Source: Helicobacter sp. NHP19-003 (GTDB lineage Bacteria; Campylobacterota; Campylobacteria; Campylobacterales; Helicobacteraceae). Taken from it: a stretch of 64,000 nt of DNA. The stretch lies in the NCBI RefSeq assembly GCF_019703305.1, contig NZ_AP024814.1, forward strand, positions 1,116,001 to 1,180,000. Direction: 5' to 3'. This document shows, piece after piece, positions 19,206-28,634 of the stretch (position 1 is its first letter; each line of letters opens with the position of its first letter). The notes beneath the pieces were generated by a model that had not been told where the DNA came from, made no database searches, and worked only from the letters and a program-made list of their open reading frames with translations. The translations under genes were made by a program, and so were the position numbers.

Positions 19206-20005
19206 ACATCCTCCTGTTCTTTAAAATACCCAGCCTTAATGGCGATGCCCCTTTGGGTTTCTAGCACAAATGCACAAATCTCTTTGGCATGGGGGTCATT
19301 GGGGTATTCTTGTAAAATTCTTTGGGCGTTCTCCCTGATAGAAGTTTCCTCCAAATCAAAGAGTTTGCGGTAAAGCCCACTGATGAAGTCAATCTCGGTG
19401 CTTTGCAAGAGTTTACGCATGCGATGCCTATTGAGTCCTCTAATGAACGCCCGATTGCCCTCAGCGTTGCAATAGGGGGGGACATCTCTGCCCAAAGCAC
19501 TTGCTCCGGCAACCATACACCCCTTGGCGATCCTTGTAAATTGGTGGATGGCGGTTAGCCCCCCGATGTTGACATAATCTGCAATTTGGATGTGCCCGGC
19601 TAAAGTTACACCGTTGGCCAAAATGCAATGGTTGCCGATCTTGCAATCGTGGGCGACATGCACATACGCCATCAACAAATTGTCGTTGCCGATGATCGTT
19701 TGATACCCCCCTCCTTTAGTGCCGGGGTTGATCATGCAATGTTCGCGGATCAAATTGCGCTCTCCGACAATCAAGTAAGACTCCTCGCCCTCGTATTTTA
19801 AATCCTGCGGGATTGTGCCGAGCACGGCATAGGGGAAGATGGTGCTGTCTTTGCCGATCGTGGTGTGCCCTAAAAGCGTAACATTGTTGTAGAGTTTCAC
19901 CCCCGCCTCTAAAACAACATTGGGGCCAATCACACAAAAATGTCCGACCTCTACACTCGGGTCAATCTTTGCTCCCGGCTCGATGATGGCGGTGGGGGCG
20001 ATCAT
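19202..20005 (-). CDS. lpxA: UDP-N-acetylglucosamine acyltransferase LpxA
   Basis: The 267-residue protein is built of hexapeptide repeats forming a left-handed beta-helix (e.g. [34 protein letters not shown]). The likely catalytic histidine is His119 in HVAHD. It carries out the first step of lipid A synthesis, moving a hydroxyacyl chain from acyl-carrier protein to UDP-GlcNAc. It overlaps fabZ upstream and clpX downstream by 4 nt each. Its fabZ neighbour handles the same hydroxyacyl-ACP pool, so the pair sits at the branch between phospholipid and lipid A. Confidence 0.97.
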   Translation of the reverse strand: MIAPTAIIEPGAKIDPSVEVGHFCVIGPNVVLEAGVKLYNNVTLLGHTTIGKDSTIFPYAVLGTIPQDLKYEGEESYLIVGERNLIREHCMINPGTKGGGYQTIIGNDNLLMAYVHVAHDCKIGNHCILANGVTLAGHIQIADYVNIGGLTAIHQFTRIAKGCMVAGASALGRDVPPYCNAEGNRAFIRGLNRHRMRKLLQSTEIDFISGLYRKLFDLEETSIRENAQRILQEYPNDPHAKEICAFVLETQRGIAIKAGYFKEQEDV

Positions 20006-20487
20006 TTATCTTCCTTGCGATCCACGATCATGGCTTTAAGTTCTGCCTCCGCTACGACTTTGTCGCCCACTTTAGCCACGCCCCCCACTTGCCAAATCAT
20101 GCCCTTGTGCTTTTGTTCGCTCAAATGGTAGTGGAGTTGATCGCCCGGGATCACAGGGCTTCTAAACTTCACCCGATCGATTGTCATGAAATACACGATT
20201 TTAGTCGCCGCCACTTCAGGGTCAACCCCAAACAAACTGATGAAGGCGAGCAAGCCCCCCGCCTGTGCCATGCCCTCCACGATCAACACCCCGGGGTAAA
20301 TGGGCTTACTTGGGAAGTGCCCCATAAACACCTCCTCATTGTAGGTGATGTTTTTATAGGCATGTACCTCCTTGTAAGGTTCTAAGCGCAACACCCGGTC
20401 CACCAACAAAAACGGGTAGCGGTGGGGCAAAATTGCGCTGATCATGTGGATGTCTAAATCCAAATACAACCCTTCTTGCTCAGACAT
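20002..20487 (-). CDS. fabZ: 3-hydroxyacyl-ACP dehydratase FabZ
   Basis: A 161-residue hot-dog fold enzyme with the catalytic histidine in LPHRYPFLLVDRV (His22) and the catalytic glutamate in GVLIVEGMAQAGG. It dehydrates 3-hydroxyacyl-ACP during fatty-acid elongation in the cytoplasm. It is the first gene of the minus-strand run that continues into lpxA-clpX-mreB-mreC. A possible -10 (TTAAAAT) lies about 50 nt upstream, and AGAGG precedes the ATG. Confidence 0.97.
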   Translation of the reverse strand: MSEQEGLYLDLDIHMISAILPHRYPFLLVDRVLRLEPYKEVHAYKNITYNEEVFMGHFPSKPIYPGVLIVEGMAQAGGLLAFISLFGVDPEVAATKIVYFMTIDRVKFRSPVIPGDQLHYHLSEQKHKGMIWQVGGVAKVGDKVVAEAELKAMIVDRKEDK

Positions 20488-20571
20488 TTCTAACCTCTAA
20501 TTTTATTGAAACCCCCACCCAAATAAAAAAGTGCCATTTTAACACGCCTAAGTTTAAAGCTGTATTAGCCC

Positions 20572-21117
20572 TTAGTGGCGCATTTTAGGGTATTTAAATT
20601 CTAGCCGCCCCATGCCTAAAATATGCCCACGCATGGCATCGTGCAAATCCCCCAAAAAGAAGGGCTTTTTCAAATCCAAATGCGCCACATCCAGGGCATA
20701 GACTTGGATCAAATAGTGGTGATCGCCATTGGGGGGCATGGGGCCTATGTAGGTGCTGTTTTCTATGTTAGATTTTTCTTGTTGCTCGGGATTTGCGCCG
20801 GAGCGCAAGTAGCCTTCCGTCATCGAATTGACCCCTTGGGCGATGTCTTTATTTTCCAGCGAAGCGTTTTCTTTGAGCTCTGTACCCTTGATGTTGCCGA
20901 CCACCCAGTGGATAAAGGTTTTGCCACACACCCTAGCCGCATCATGGTCTATGATTTCTAGGGCATAACTTTTCGCTCCGCTCACCGCCTCCCACGAGAT
21001 TTCAGGCGAGAGTTTAGGCAGGCCGTGTGTCAAAAACTCTTTGGGTGCATTGCCCCCAAATTTTAAATCCAAAAACCCTTTTGGGTCTGTATGGATAAAG
21101 ACTTTAAAAAATTGCAT
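20572..21117 (-). CDS. YbhB/YbcL-type phosphatidylethanolamine-binding-like protein
   Basis: A protein of about 181 residues of the Raf-kinase-inhibitor-like (PEBP) family. The core reads SPEISWEAVSGAKSYALEIIDHDA, then FIHWVVGNI and GPMPPNGDHHYLIQVYALD. Bacterial members are cytoplasmic or periplasmic with no settled function. A longer frame reaches back to 21264 and could encode a hydrophobic leader (MWRKCLKAVWLSCLFF), but that stretch lies in the fqrB end. ATG at 21117 has a strong AAGGAG six bases upstream, so I chose it. Confidence 0.85.
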   Translation of the reverse strand: MQFFKVFIHTDPKGFLDLKFGGNAPKEFLTHGLPKLSPEISWEAVSGAKSYALEIIDHDAARVCGKTFIHWVVGNIKGTELKENASLENKDIAQGVNSMTEGYLRSGANPEQQEKSNIENSTYIGPMPPNGDHHYLIQVYALDVAHLDLKKPFFLGDLHDAMRGHILGMGRLEFKYPKMRH

Positions 21118-21151
21118 TCTGGCTCCTTGTGTTAAAGTGAAAAATAAACAA

Positions 21152-22105
21152 CTAAGCCAAACGGCTTTTAAGCACTTGCGCCACATCAAAGCCCCCATTG
21201 AGGCCAATGCCAATGCTTGCCCCAGACTTGTAGAGGATGTCTCCCACGATGAAAAGGTTTTCAATATTGCTCTCTTGTTTGTCGCTCACTATGGGTAAAT
21301 TCTGCTCTAAATGGACATGGCATTTTTTCAAGAAGTCAAGGGGGGTCGCTCCGCCTATGGCATACAGCACTCTGTCATACACCCCGTTCGTGTTGTCGGC
21401 AAAATTCACCTGTATGCGCCCCTCTTTGGCCTCTAGGCCCAAAATATCCACGCCCAATTTGCTTTTTAAATTCCTAGAAAACGCCTCTTCAAGGGCTTTT
21501 AAATTCTCTTCATTGACACGGCTAAAGGTGCTTTGGCGGTAGTTTAAAGTCGTGGTGTTGGTGGAGGCTAGGGCAATGGCGTATTCCACAGCTGAGTTGC
21601 CCCCCCCCACGACCAAAACCTCTTCTTTTTCTTTACAATCATTGATCGTATAGACCACTTGGCGCATGATTTCCACGGGGATTTGATAGCTGGGGCGGTT
21701 GGGTTGGCCCATTTTGCCAATGGCAATCACCACGGCTTTGGCTTGAAAAATCTCATTAGCTCCACTAGCCACCTCAAACAGCTCTCCCTTTTTTGCCACG
21801 CTTTCAATGTTCGTTTTATAGCGCACGGGGGTTTTATGCTCTAGCAATGCCTTTTCAAAGACCTCTAGGGCACCCTCTTTGTCAGTGTCGCCAAAGGGGA
21901 TGTGCCCTTTAATTTGTACCACTTGTTTGCGGTAGTCCTTATCCACCCGTTTATGCGCCTTGTAGTATTTGCGCAACATGCCGCAACACGCCTCGTCCTT
22001 TTCACACAGCAAGACATTAGACACCCCATTGATTTGGCACTCTATGGCGCTTGCGATCCCACTAGGACCCGCCCCCACCACCAAAACATCATACACTTCA
22101 CCCAT
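21152..22105 (-). CDS. fqrB: NADPH flavin reductase, FqrB-like (thioredoxin-reductase fold)
   Basis: The 317-residue flavoprotein has an N-terminal FAD-binding VVGAGPSGIASA, a second nucleotide-binding VVGGGNSAVEYA, and the C-terminal FAD segment NLFIVGDI. The redox CxxC of true thioredoxin reductases is missing, which fits the H. pylori protein HP1164, described as the flavodoxin:quinone reductase FqrB that couples pyruvate oxidation to NADPH. The frame opens at 22153, but ATG at 22105 has AAAGGA five bases upstream and gives the normal N-terminus. It overlaps ccoS by 8 nt and is probably transcribed with alaS and ccoS. Confidence 0.82.
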   Translation of the reverse strand: MGEVYDVLVVGAGPSGIASAIECQINGVSNVLLCEKDEACCGMLRKYYKAHKRVDKDYRKQVVQIKGHIPFGDTDKEGALEVFEKALLEHKTPVRYKTNIESVAKKGELFEVASGANEIFQAKAVVIAIGKMGQPNRPSYQIPVEIMRQVVYTINDCKEKEEVLVVGGGNSAVEYAIALASTNTTTLNYRQSTFSRVNEENLKALEEAFSRNLKSKLGVDILGLEAKEGRIQVNFADNTNGVYDRVLYAIGGATPLDFLKKCHVHLEQNLPIVSDKQESNIENLFIVGDILYKSGASIGIGLNGGFDVAQVLKSRLA

Positions 22106-22310
22106 GCGCATCCTTTCTTTTAGATTTTTGCGCCTCCTCCTCTTGTTTGGCAATGGCTAAATCCTGCGGGCTGTCATAGAGCAGGCACTCGAGCATTTTT
22201 TTCTCATCGTTAAATTGCTTGCCCTTCAAGCCCCATAAAAAAATGAGCAACCCCACAAGCCCCAACATCAAAGACACAAAGAGCATCAAAAAGAGAGTGT
22301 TTGTGTGCAT
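22098..22310 (-). CDS. ccoS: cbb3-type cytochrome oxidase assembly protein CcoS
   Basis: A 70-residue membrane protein with one N-terminal helix (LFLMLFVSLMLGLVGLLIFLW) followed by KGKQFNDEKKMLECLLYD, typical of CcoS/FixS (helix, then Q-F/Y-D-D/E). CcoS is needed to insert heme and copper into the cbb3 oxidase, the only terminal oxidase of Helicobacter. Its ATG overlaps the alaS stop by one base, and its end overlaps fqrB. Confidence 0.88.
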   Translation of the reverse strand: MHTNTLFLMLFVSLMLGLVGLLIFLWGLKGKQFNDEKKMLECLLYDSPQDLAIAKQEEEAQKSKRKDAHG

Positions 22311-24901
22311 TAGGGTTTTAAAACCTCCAGGGCCTTTAAATGCAAGGCTTCATGAATGCTTTGCAATTCCTGCTCGCTAAAATCCCCCTCTTTGGATAGG
22401 ACTAAGGAAACATGGTCGGCACGCCCCCCACCCTTGCTAGAGTAGCCTAGGCTTTGGCCGTGCGCCTTTAGAATCTCTAAAAGGGGGCGTACATCGTGCC
22501 CGCCCACAGACTTTAACACCACCTCCACGCAATTTTTTTGCAAATTGTGGTATTGGAAGAGCGCCACCACGGGTTCTTGGCGGCTCTTGTATTTCTCTAT
22601 GAAGGTCAAAAAGTGGCTTAAATGTTCTTTGAGCCCGCTTAGGGTGGCTAAATTAAAGGCCTGTCCCTCGATGGGCGTGAGTGTGGGCTCTTTAGGTGGG
22701 GTGCTTTTAGGGGTTTGCTCTTTGTGTTTGAGGGCCTTTAATAAATCCTGTGTTTTTAACGCAACCCGGGCTTGTTTGAGGACACGCCGCTCGCTAGCGA
22801 TAAACTCATAATACGCCCTGCCACAAACCGCTTCAATGCGCCGAACGCCCGCACTCACACCCCCACTCTTGACAATGGCAAAGCCCCCGATGTGTGCGCT
22901 GTTTTGCACATGCACACCTCCGCACGCCTCCAAAGAACCCGCGATGTCCACAAGGCGCACCTCATCTAGGTATTTGTCCTCAAAGAGCATGATCGCCCCG
23001 CTTTCTCTTGCCTCATTAGCCCCCACGCTTTTGATGTAAGTTTGCGCCCCCTCACTGATTTTGGCATTGACAAAGGCCTCTACTTGTTCTAATTCTGCAT
23101 CGCCCAAGTTGCGGTAAAAGCTGAAGTCAAAGCGCAAACGGTGTGGCTCAATGTGGCTGCCCTTTTGCTGGATTTGGGCGTTTTTGCCCTCTTGTTTGGC
23201 ACTCTCGCCCAAAATGGTGCGCAAGGCCAAATGCAATAAATGCGTGGCGCTGTGGTGCTTGGCGATCTCTGCCCGCCCGCTCACTTGCGCGATCAGCGCA
23301 TCGCCCTCTTTGACACGCACACCCGGCTCTAACTCAATGAGGCTGGCGTTGATCCCGCCCACTTTTTGCGTGTCTAGGACTTTAGCTAAAAGCACATGGT
23401 TAGTGTCGAGCAACACGCCCTTATCCCCGATAGGTCCGCCCCCTTGTGGGTAAAAAGGGGTAACTTTAAGCACGATGTAGGCGGTGTTGTCCTCTAGCGG
23501 ATAAAGGGCGACAACTTGGGTTTGCAAATTCTCGCTTGTGTAGCCGGCAAAGTGGTTGGGCTCTAAATGGCTTAGATCTAGCGCCTTTAAGCCGTCTTTG
23601 GCACTGCTTTGTTTAAAGCTGTGCGTGGAGCGTTGCTTTTGCTCTTGCATGCAGGCTTGGTACTCTGCCATATCCACTTGCAAATCTAAGCCCCTTAGCA
23701 TGTCGGCGGTTAAATCTAGGGGGAATCCATAGGTGTCATACAACTTAAACGCTACAGCCCCGCTAAAGCTGTTGCCTTGGCACTCTGTGAGGGCTTTTTC
23801 AAAAAGATGCATGCCCTTATCCAAAGTGGCTAAAAACAATTCTTCCTCAGCCCTGCACTCAAGCTTGATGCTCTCCTGGTGTTCTTTAAGCAGAGGATAA
23901 TCGGGCATGAGATCGCAAAAATGCCCTAAGATTTCATAGAAAAAGGGGCTTTCTAGACTCTTGCCCTGGGCTTGTTGCAGCAAGTAGCCATGCCTTAAAG
24001 CCCGCCTTAAAATGCGGCGCAAAACATAGCCGCGCCCCGTGTTTTCAAAATACACCCCCATGCCCAGCAAAAACGCCACACTGCGGGCATGGTCAGCCAA
24101 GACCCTAAAGGATTCCTTGTGTTTGGCATACTCTAGCCCAAAGCTCTTTTCAATGCACGCCATAAGGGGCTTGAATAAAGAGCTGTCAAAGTTGTTTTGC
24201 GCCCCCTCTAAAAGGGCCTGCACCCTCTCTAAGCCCATCCCTGTATCGATGCAGGGCTTTTCAAGGGGAGTTAAAACACCCTCAAGCGAGCGATCGTATT
24301 GCATAAAAACTAAATTCCAAATCTCTAAAAAGCGATCCCCCTCGCCCCCAAAGTAATCTTCTTTGGAGTGGAAATGCTTGTCCCCTTGATCGATGTAAAT
24401 TTCACTGCAATACCCACAAGGCCCCGTGTCTGCCATTTGCCAAAAATTGTCCTTATCGCCCATCGTCTTAATGCGCTCAGTGGGGATAAACTTTTGCCAT
24501 AGCTGGTAGGCTTCTTGGTCTTTTTCATGCACACTGATGTAAATGCTCTCTTTTTTAAAGCCCAAATGTTTGTGCACGAACTCAAAGGCGTAGGCGATGG
24601 CTTCTTCTTTGAAGTAGTCAAAAAACGAGAAGTTGCCCAGCATTTCAAACAAGGTGTGGTGGCGGTTGGTGTAACCGACATTTTCTAAGTCGTTGTGCTT
24701 GCCCCCCGCACGCATACACAGCTGGGCACTGGTGGCGCGGTGGGTGAAGGGCTTGGTTTTACCTAAGAAAATGTCTTTAAACTGCACCATCCCTGCATTG
24801 GTGAAAAGCAAAGAAGAATCTTGGGGCACTAAACTAGAGCTTGGCACTTGCAAATGCCCCAAACCTTCAAAGTACCCTAAAAATGCCTTCTTAATCTCCA
24901 T
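22310..24901 (-). CDS. alaS: Alanyl-tRNA synthetase
   Basis: The 863-residue class II synthetase has the catalytic N-terminal domain (TNAGMVQFKD, TNRHHTLFEMLGNFSFFDYF, CGYCSEI, DTGMGLERV). It is followed by the tRNA-binding domain, the editing domain with the zinc/metal motif HHSATHLLH and CGGVHV, and the C-terminal C-Ala/DHHA1-like domain with GGHDV and SSKGGGRADH. Length matches bacterial AlaRS. It charges tRNA-Ala and clears Ser/Gly mischarging. The ATG is preceded by AGGGAG. It heads the alaS-ccoS-fqrB run, as in H. pylori. Confidence 0.97.
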   Translation of the reverse strand: MEIKKAFLGYFEGLGHLQVPSSSLVPQDSSLLFTNAGMVQFKDIFLGKTKPFTHRATSAQLCMRAGGKHNDLENVGYTNRHHTLFEMLGNFSFFDYFKEEAIAYAFEFVHKHLGFKKESIYISVHEKDQEAYQLWQKFIPTERIKTMGDKDNFWQMADTGPCGYCSEIYIDQGDKHFHSKEDYFGGEGDRFLEIWNLVFMQYDRSLEGVLTPLEKPCIDTGMGLERVQALLEGAQNNFDSSLFKPLMACIEKSFGLEYAKHKESFRVLADHARSVAFLLGMGVYFENTGRGYVLRRILRRALRHGYLLQQAQGKSLESPFFYEILGHFCDLMPDYPLLKEHQESIKLECRAEEELFLATLDKGMHLFEKALTECQGNSFSGAVAFKLYDTYGFPLDLTADMLRGLDLQVDMAEYQACMQEQKQRSTHSFKQSSAKDGLKALDLSHLEPNHFAGYTSENLQTQVVALYPLEDNTAYIVLKVTPFYPQGGGPIGDKGVLLDTNHVLLAKVLDTQKVGGINASLIELEPGVRVKEGDALIAQVSGRAEIAKHHSATHLLHLALRTILGESAKQEGKNAQIQQKGSHIEPHRLRFDFSFYRNLGDAELEQVEAFVNAKISEGAQTYIKSVGANEARESGAIMLFEDKYLDEVRLVDIAGSLEACGGVHVQNSAHIGGFAIVKSGGVSAGVRRIEAVCGRAYYEFIASERRVLKQARVALKTQDLLKALKHKEQTPKSTPPKEPTLTPIEGQAFNLATLSGLKEHLSHFLTFIEKYKSRQEPVVALFQYHNLQKNCVEVVLKSVGGHDVRPLLEILKAHGQSLGYSSKGGGRADHVSLVLSKEGDFSEQELQSIHEALHLKALEVLKP

Positions 24902-24945
24902 ATGACACTCCCTAAAAAAGGCAATTCTAGCCTAAAAAACTTAAA

Positions 24946-25497
24946 TTAGTGGTGCAACTCCAAATGGATGGCGATTTGGATATTTTCACCCACAAGTTTA
25001 GCGGGGGTGTTCTGCCCGATTTTAAAGGCCTTGCGCGAAACCACGCCCTGCAACTCTAGGCCGTAAACATCCACCCCGCTCATGGGGTGTTTAATGGGCC
25101 CTGTGAGCTTGCCATTCAAAGTGATTTCTTTCTCTGTGTCTTTAAGTTTTAGCATGGCTTTGATTTGCAAGCCTCCATCGCCTTTTTGGCTGATTTTTGT
25201 GGCTTTTAAATAGCCCTTGGGGTATTCGTGCGCGTCAAAGAAGTTAGCCGAGAGCAAATCCTTGTCTCTTTTGGCGTTTTTGGTGTCGATGCTTTGAATC
25301 TCGATCTCCCCATCCAAGGCTTTTAACTGCCCCTTTTCAATGTCCACAGCCCCTTTAAATTTGGAGAAGTCCCCATTGACCTTAGACACCAATAAATGGG
25401 TGGCGCTAAAACCCACGCTGGAGTGGGTCGTGTCAACTTTGTAAGGGATGGCTGAGAGCAAACCAGCCAAAATTAAACTCAATGTGTAAAAGCGCAT
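24946..25497 (-). CDS. YceI-family periplasmic protein
   Basis: The 183-residue protein has a signal peptide (MRFYTLSLILAGLLSAIP) and then the YceI start YKVDTTHSSVGFSATHLLVSKVNG, with GDFSKFKG, ANFFDAHEYPKG and KLTGPIKHPMSG typical of the lipocalin-like YceI fold. Members bind isoprenoid or fatty-acid-like ligands in the periplasm; the H. pylori homologue is HP1286. ATG at 25497 is five bases after AAAGGA, so it is favoured over ATG at 25503. Confidence 0.9.
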   Translation of the reverse strand: MRFYTLSLILAGLLSAIPYKVDTTHSSVGFSATHLLVSKVNGDFSKFKGAVDIEKGQLKALDGEIEIQSIDTKNAKRDKDLLSANFFDAHEYPKGYLKATKISQKGDGGLQIKAMLKLKDTEKEITLNGKLTGPIKHPMSGVDVYGLELQGVVSRKAFKIGQNTPAKLVGENIQIAIHLELHH

Positions 25498-25560
25498 ATG
25501 CATCCTTTGTGCTAAAAATGGGGCTTACTATAACATTTTTGCGCCTTAAGCCAAAGGGTC

Positions 25561-25590
25561 TTGACAAGGGCTTTGTAAATTAGCTATAAT
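25561..25590 (+). promoter_or_regulatory. Consensus promoter of the tRNA-tuf operon
   Basis: TTGACA (25561-25566) and TATAAT (25585-25590) are both perfect consensus hexamers with an 18-bp spacer, about 15 nt before tRNA-Thr. A perfect -35 is rare in Helicobacter, where most housekeeping promoters have only a -10, and fits very strong tRNA and EF-Tu expression. Confidence 0.85.
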
Positions 25591-25605
25591 ATAAGCTTAT
25601 TTTGC

Positions 25606-25681
25606 GCTGGCTTAGCTCAATTGGTAGAGCAGCTGCCTTGTAAGCAGCAGGTTGGGGGTTCGATTCCCTTAGCCAGCTCCA
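25606..25681 (+). tRNA. tRNA-Thr (anticodon TGT)
   Basis: Acceptor arms GCTGGCT (25606) and AGCCAGC (25671) pair fully; the anticodon loop CTTGTAA has TGT at 25639-25641; the T-loop is GTTCGATTC; CCA is encoded at 25679-25681. First of four tRNAs upstream of tuf. Confidence 0.97.
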
Positions 25682-25684
25682 GTA

Positions 25685-25770
<86 letters not shown>

Positions 25771-25772
25771 GT

Positions 25773-25849
25773 GCGGGAATAGCTCAGTTGGCTAGAGCAT
25801 CAGCCTTCCAAGCTGAAGGTCGCGGGTTCGAGCCCCGTTTCCCGCTCCA
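25773..25849 (+). tRNA. tRNA-Gly (anticodon TCC)
   Basis: Acceptor arms GCGGGAA and TTCCCGC pair; the anticodon loop CTTCCAA gives TCC; the T-loop is GTTCGAGCC; CCA is encoded. It starts 2 nt after tRNA-Tyr. Confidence 0.97.
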
Positions 25850-25862
25850 GTGTTGGGAGAGT

Positions 25863-25937
<75 letters not shown>

Positions 25938-25985
25938 GTTTCCCCTTAACACATGCTTTAAATTCTTATATGAGGAGTTAAGACA

Positions 25986-27185
25986 ATGGCAAAAGCGAAG
26001 TTTGAACGGAACAAACCCCATGTCAATGTGGGCACCATCGGACATGTTGACCATGGCAAAACCACTTTGAGCGCGGCGATCTCTGCTGTGCTCTCTTTAA
26101 AAGGCCTAGCCGAATTAAAAGACTATGACAATATTGACAACGCCCCAGAGGAAAAAGAAAGGGGCATCACGATCGCCACTTCCCACATTGAGTACTCCAC
26201 AGAAAACCGCCACTATGCGCATGTGGACTGCCCCGGACACGCCGACTATGTGAAAAACATGATCACCGGTGCTGCCCAAATGGACGGCGCGATTTTAGTC
26301 GTGTCTGCTGCCGATGGCCCCATGCCCCAAACCCGTGAGCACATTTTGCTAGCCCGCCAAGTGGGTGTGCCCTACATCGTGGTGTTCTTGAATAAACAAG
26401 ACATGGTGGATGACCAAGAATTGCTAGATTTAGTGGAAATGGAAGTGCGTGAACTGCTCAGCACCTACGAGTTCCCCGGGGACGACACCCCTATTGTGGC
26501 TGGCTCTGCTCTCAAAGCTCTAGAAGAAGCCAAAGCCGGCAACATCGGGGAATGGGGCCAAAAAGTGTTGAAACTCATGGAAGAAGTGGATAAATACATC
26601 CCCACCCCTGAGCGCGACACAGAAAAAGCTTTCTTAATGCCTGTAGAAGATGTGTTCTCCATCGCTGGGCGGGGTACTGTTGTTACCGGCCGTATTGAAA
26701 GAGGCGTGGTGAAAATTGGGGACGAAGTGGAAATCGTGGGCATTAAACCCACCCAAAAAACCACCGTTACGGGCGTAGAAATGTTCCGCAAAGAACTTGA
26801 AAAAGGCGAAGCGGGCGACAATGTGGGCGTGCTTTTACGCGGTACTAAAAAAGAAGAAGTCTTCCGTGGCATGGTGCTTTGCAAACCCGGCTCCATCACC
26901 CCACACAAAAAATTTGAGGGCGAAGTGTATGTGCTCTCTAAAGAGGAAGGCGGCCGCCATACCCCCTTCTTCAACGGCTACCGCCCCCAATTCTATGTCC
27001 GCACCACCGATGTAACCGGCTCCATCACTTTGCCTGAAGGCACTGAAATGATCATGCCCGGGGACAACACCAAAATCGTGGTCGAACTCATCAGCTCTAT
27101 TGCCCTAGAGCTAGGGACAAAATTTGCGATCCGTGAGGGCGGTAAAACCGTGGGTGCGGGTGTGGTGACTAAAATCATCGAGTAG
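25986..27185 (+). CDS. tuf: Elongation factor Tu
   Basis: The 399-residue GTPase has P-loop GHVDHGKTT, switch [18 protein letters not shown] and GSALKALEE, then the two beta-barrel domains ending [11 protein letters not shown]. It brings aminoacyl-tRNA to the ribosome. The start follows ATGAGGAG. It sits 48 nt after the fourth tRNA and ahead of rpmG-tRNA-Trp-secE-nusG, so it is likely read from the strong promoter at 25561. The order matches H. pylori. Confidence 0.98.
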   Translation: MAKAKFERNKPHVNVGTIGHVDHGKTTLSAAISAVLSLKGLAELKDYDNIDNAPEEKERGITIATSHIEYSTENRHYAHVDCPGHADYVKNMITGAAQMDGAILVVSAADGPMPQTREHILLARQVGVPYIVVFLNKQDMVDDQELLDLVEMEVRELLSTYEFPGDDTPIVAGSALKALEEAKAGNIGEWGQKVLKLMEEVDKYIPTPERDTEKAFLMPVEDVFSIAGRGTVVTGRIERGVVKIGDEVEIVGIKPTQKTTVTGVEMFRKELEKGEAGDNVGVLLRGTKKEEVFRGMVLCKPGSITPHKKFEGEVYVLSKEEGGRHTPFFNGYRPQFYVRTTDVTGSITLPEGTEMIMPGDNTKIVVELISSIALELGTKFAIREGGKTVGAGVVTKIIE

Positions 27186-27193
27186 GAAGCGTT

Positions 27194-27355
27194 GTGAAAG
27201 TTAAGGTAGGATTGAAGTGTGCAGGTTGTGCTGAGATCAATTACAGCACAACCAAGAATGCCAAGACAAACACAGAGAAACTGGAGCTCAAAAAGTTCTG
27301 CCCTAGGGAGAATAAGCACACCATCCATAAGGAAGTGAAGCTTAAAAGCAGTTAG
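27194..27355 (+). CDS. rpmG: 50S ribosomal protein L33
   Basis: A 53-residue basic protein that begins [20 protein letters not shown] and contains [20 protein letters not shown], the normal epsilonproteobacterial L33. It keeps CxxC at Cys9/Cys12 and one later Cys (Cys36) in place of a second full CxxC. The start is GTG at 27194 after AGGAAG, 8 nt past the tuf stop. Confidence 0.95.
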   Translation: MKVKVGLKCAGCAEINYSTTKNAKTNTEKLELKKFCPRENKHTIHKEVKLKSS

Positions 27356-27373
27356 GCGGCAGGAGGGGGATGA

Positions 27374-27449
27374 AGGTCAGTAGCTCCAATGGTAGAGCAC
27401 CGGTCTCCAAAACCGATTGTTGGGGGTTCGAGTCCCTCCTGGCCTGCCA
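27374..27449 (+). tRNA. tRNA-Trp (anticodon CCA)
   Basis: Acceptor arms AGGTCAG and CTGGCCT pair (one G-T); the loop CTCCAAA gives anticodon CCA; the T-loop is GTTCGAGTC; CCA is encoded at 27447-27449. It sits between rpmG and secE, as in H. pylori. Confidence 0.97.
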
Positions 27450-27472
27450 GGGGTGAAATTAAAGTAGGTGGC

Positions 27473-27652
27473 ATGGATAAATTATTAGCGCAGTACAAGT
27501 TGACAAAAGAAGAGCTATCAAAGGTGATCTTTCCGCTCAAAGAGCAGATCAGAAACGCTTTGGTGTCCGTACTCATTGTGGTTACCATCATCACGCTGTT
27601 TTTGGCTTTGATCGATTTTGTTTTGTCGTCTTTTGTTGCGAGCATTCTATAA
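27473..27652 (+). CDS. secE: Preprotein translocase subunit SecE
   Basis: A 59-residue protein with one C-terminal membrane helix (about residues 31-55) after the amphipathic segment ELSKVIFPLKEQIRNA, which fits SecE. It stabilises SecY in the inner-membrane export channel. An open frame extends upstream through tRNA-Trp, but the ATG at 27473 (after AGGTGG) gives the right length and start. nusG follows after 11 nt. Confidence 0.93.
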   Translation: MDKLLAQYKLTKEELSKVIFPLKEQIRNALVSVLIVVTIITLFLALIDFVLSSFVASIL

Positions 27653-27663
27653 GGAGGGTCGGC

Positions 27664-28197
27664 ATGGCGATGGAGTGGTATGCGATCCAAACTTATTCGG
27701 GCAGCGAGCAGTCCGTCAAAAAAGCCATTGAAAACATGGTGCGTGAAAACAACATTGCCGATCGGGTGCAAGAGATCATCGTGCCCACGGAGGATGTGAT
27801 CGAGCTGTCCAAAAAGAGCAAGAATAAAGTTACTGAACGCAGCCTTTATCCCGGCTATGTTTTCATCAAAGTGGATTTAGACACCGTGCTTTGGCACAAA
27901 ATCCAATCCTTGTCTAGAGTGAGCCGTTTTATTGGGGAGAGCAAAAAACCCACGCCTTTGAGCGATGCGGACATTGGCAATATCTTAGAGAAAATGACCA
28001 ACCGCGCCGCCCCCAAACCCAAAATTTACTACGAAAAAGGCGAAGTGGTGCGCATCATCGAGGGCCCCTTTGCCAACTTCACCGCCACAGTGGAGGAATA
28101 CGATGTACAACACCGCAAATTAAAGCTCAATGTGTCCATCTTTGGGCGCAACACTTTGATCGAGATTTTATATTCTCAAGTGGAAAAAATCATTTAA
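27664..28197 (+). CDS. nusG: Transcription termination/antitermination factor NusG
   Basis: A 177-residue protein with the N-terminal NGN domain (WYAIQTYSGSEQSVKKAI..., SLYPGYVFIKVDL) and a C-terminal KOW domain (KGEVVRIIEGPFANFTATVEEYD). It binds the RNA polymerase clamp and couples transcription with termination or translation. Strong site AAGGAGG is 6-7 nt before the ATG. It lies between secE and rplK. Confidence 0.97.
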   Translation: MAMEWYAIQTYSGSEQSVKKAIENMVRENNIADRVQEIIVPTEDVIELSKKSKNKVTERSLYPGYVFIKVDLDTVLWHKIQSLSRVSRFIGESKKPTPLSDADIGNILEKMTNRAAPKPKIYYEKGEVVRIIEGPFANFTATVEEYDVQHRKLKLNVSIFGRNTLIEILYSQVEKII

Positions 28198-28206
28198 GGA
28201 GAGTGC

Positions 28207-28632
28207 ATGGCAAAGAAAGTTGTCGGGCAGATCAAACTACAAGTCCCCGCAGGAAAAGCAAACCCCAGCCCCCCCATTGGTCCCGCCTTGGGCCAAAGGG
28301 GTGTGAACATCATGGAGTTTTGCAAGGCTTTTAACGAAAAAACCAAGGACATGGGGAGCTTTAACATCCCTGTCATCATCACGGTTTATCAAGATAAAAG
28401 TTTCACTTTCATCACCAAAAAGCCCCCTGTAACAGACTTGATTAAAAAGGCGAGTGGCGTGGCTAAGGGCTCGGACAACCCTCTGAAAAACAAAGTCGGT
28501 AAACTCACCAGCAAGCAGGTTGAGGAGATTGCCCAAACTAAAATGGAAGATCTCAACACCACCACCCTAGAAGCGGCAAAGAAAATCGTTTTGGGGAGTG
28601 CAAGAAGCATGGGCATTGAGGTAGAAGGATAA
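28207..28632 (+). CDS. rplK: 50S ribosomal protein L11
   Basis: A 141-residue protein with [20 protein letters not shown] at the N-terminus and [10 protein letters not shown] in the rRNA-binding C-terminal part. L11 forms the GTPase-associated centre with 23S rRNA. It starts after AAGGAGAGTGC, 9 nt past nusG. Confidence 0.98.
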   Translation: MAKKVVGQIKLQVPAGKANPSPPIGPALGQRGVNIMEFCKAFNEKTKDMGSFNIPVIITVYQDKSFTFITKKPPVTDLIKKASGVAKGSDNPLKNKVGKLTSKQVEEIAQTKMEDLNTTTLEAAKKIVLGSARSMGIEVEG

Positions 28633-28634
28633 GA

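Noticed and set aside
20572-21264. Longer PEBP protein with a leader (start at 21186 or 21264)
   Set aside because: The extension lies within the fqrB coding end, and ATG at 21117 has a strong AAGGAG at the right distance.
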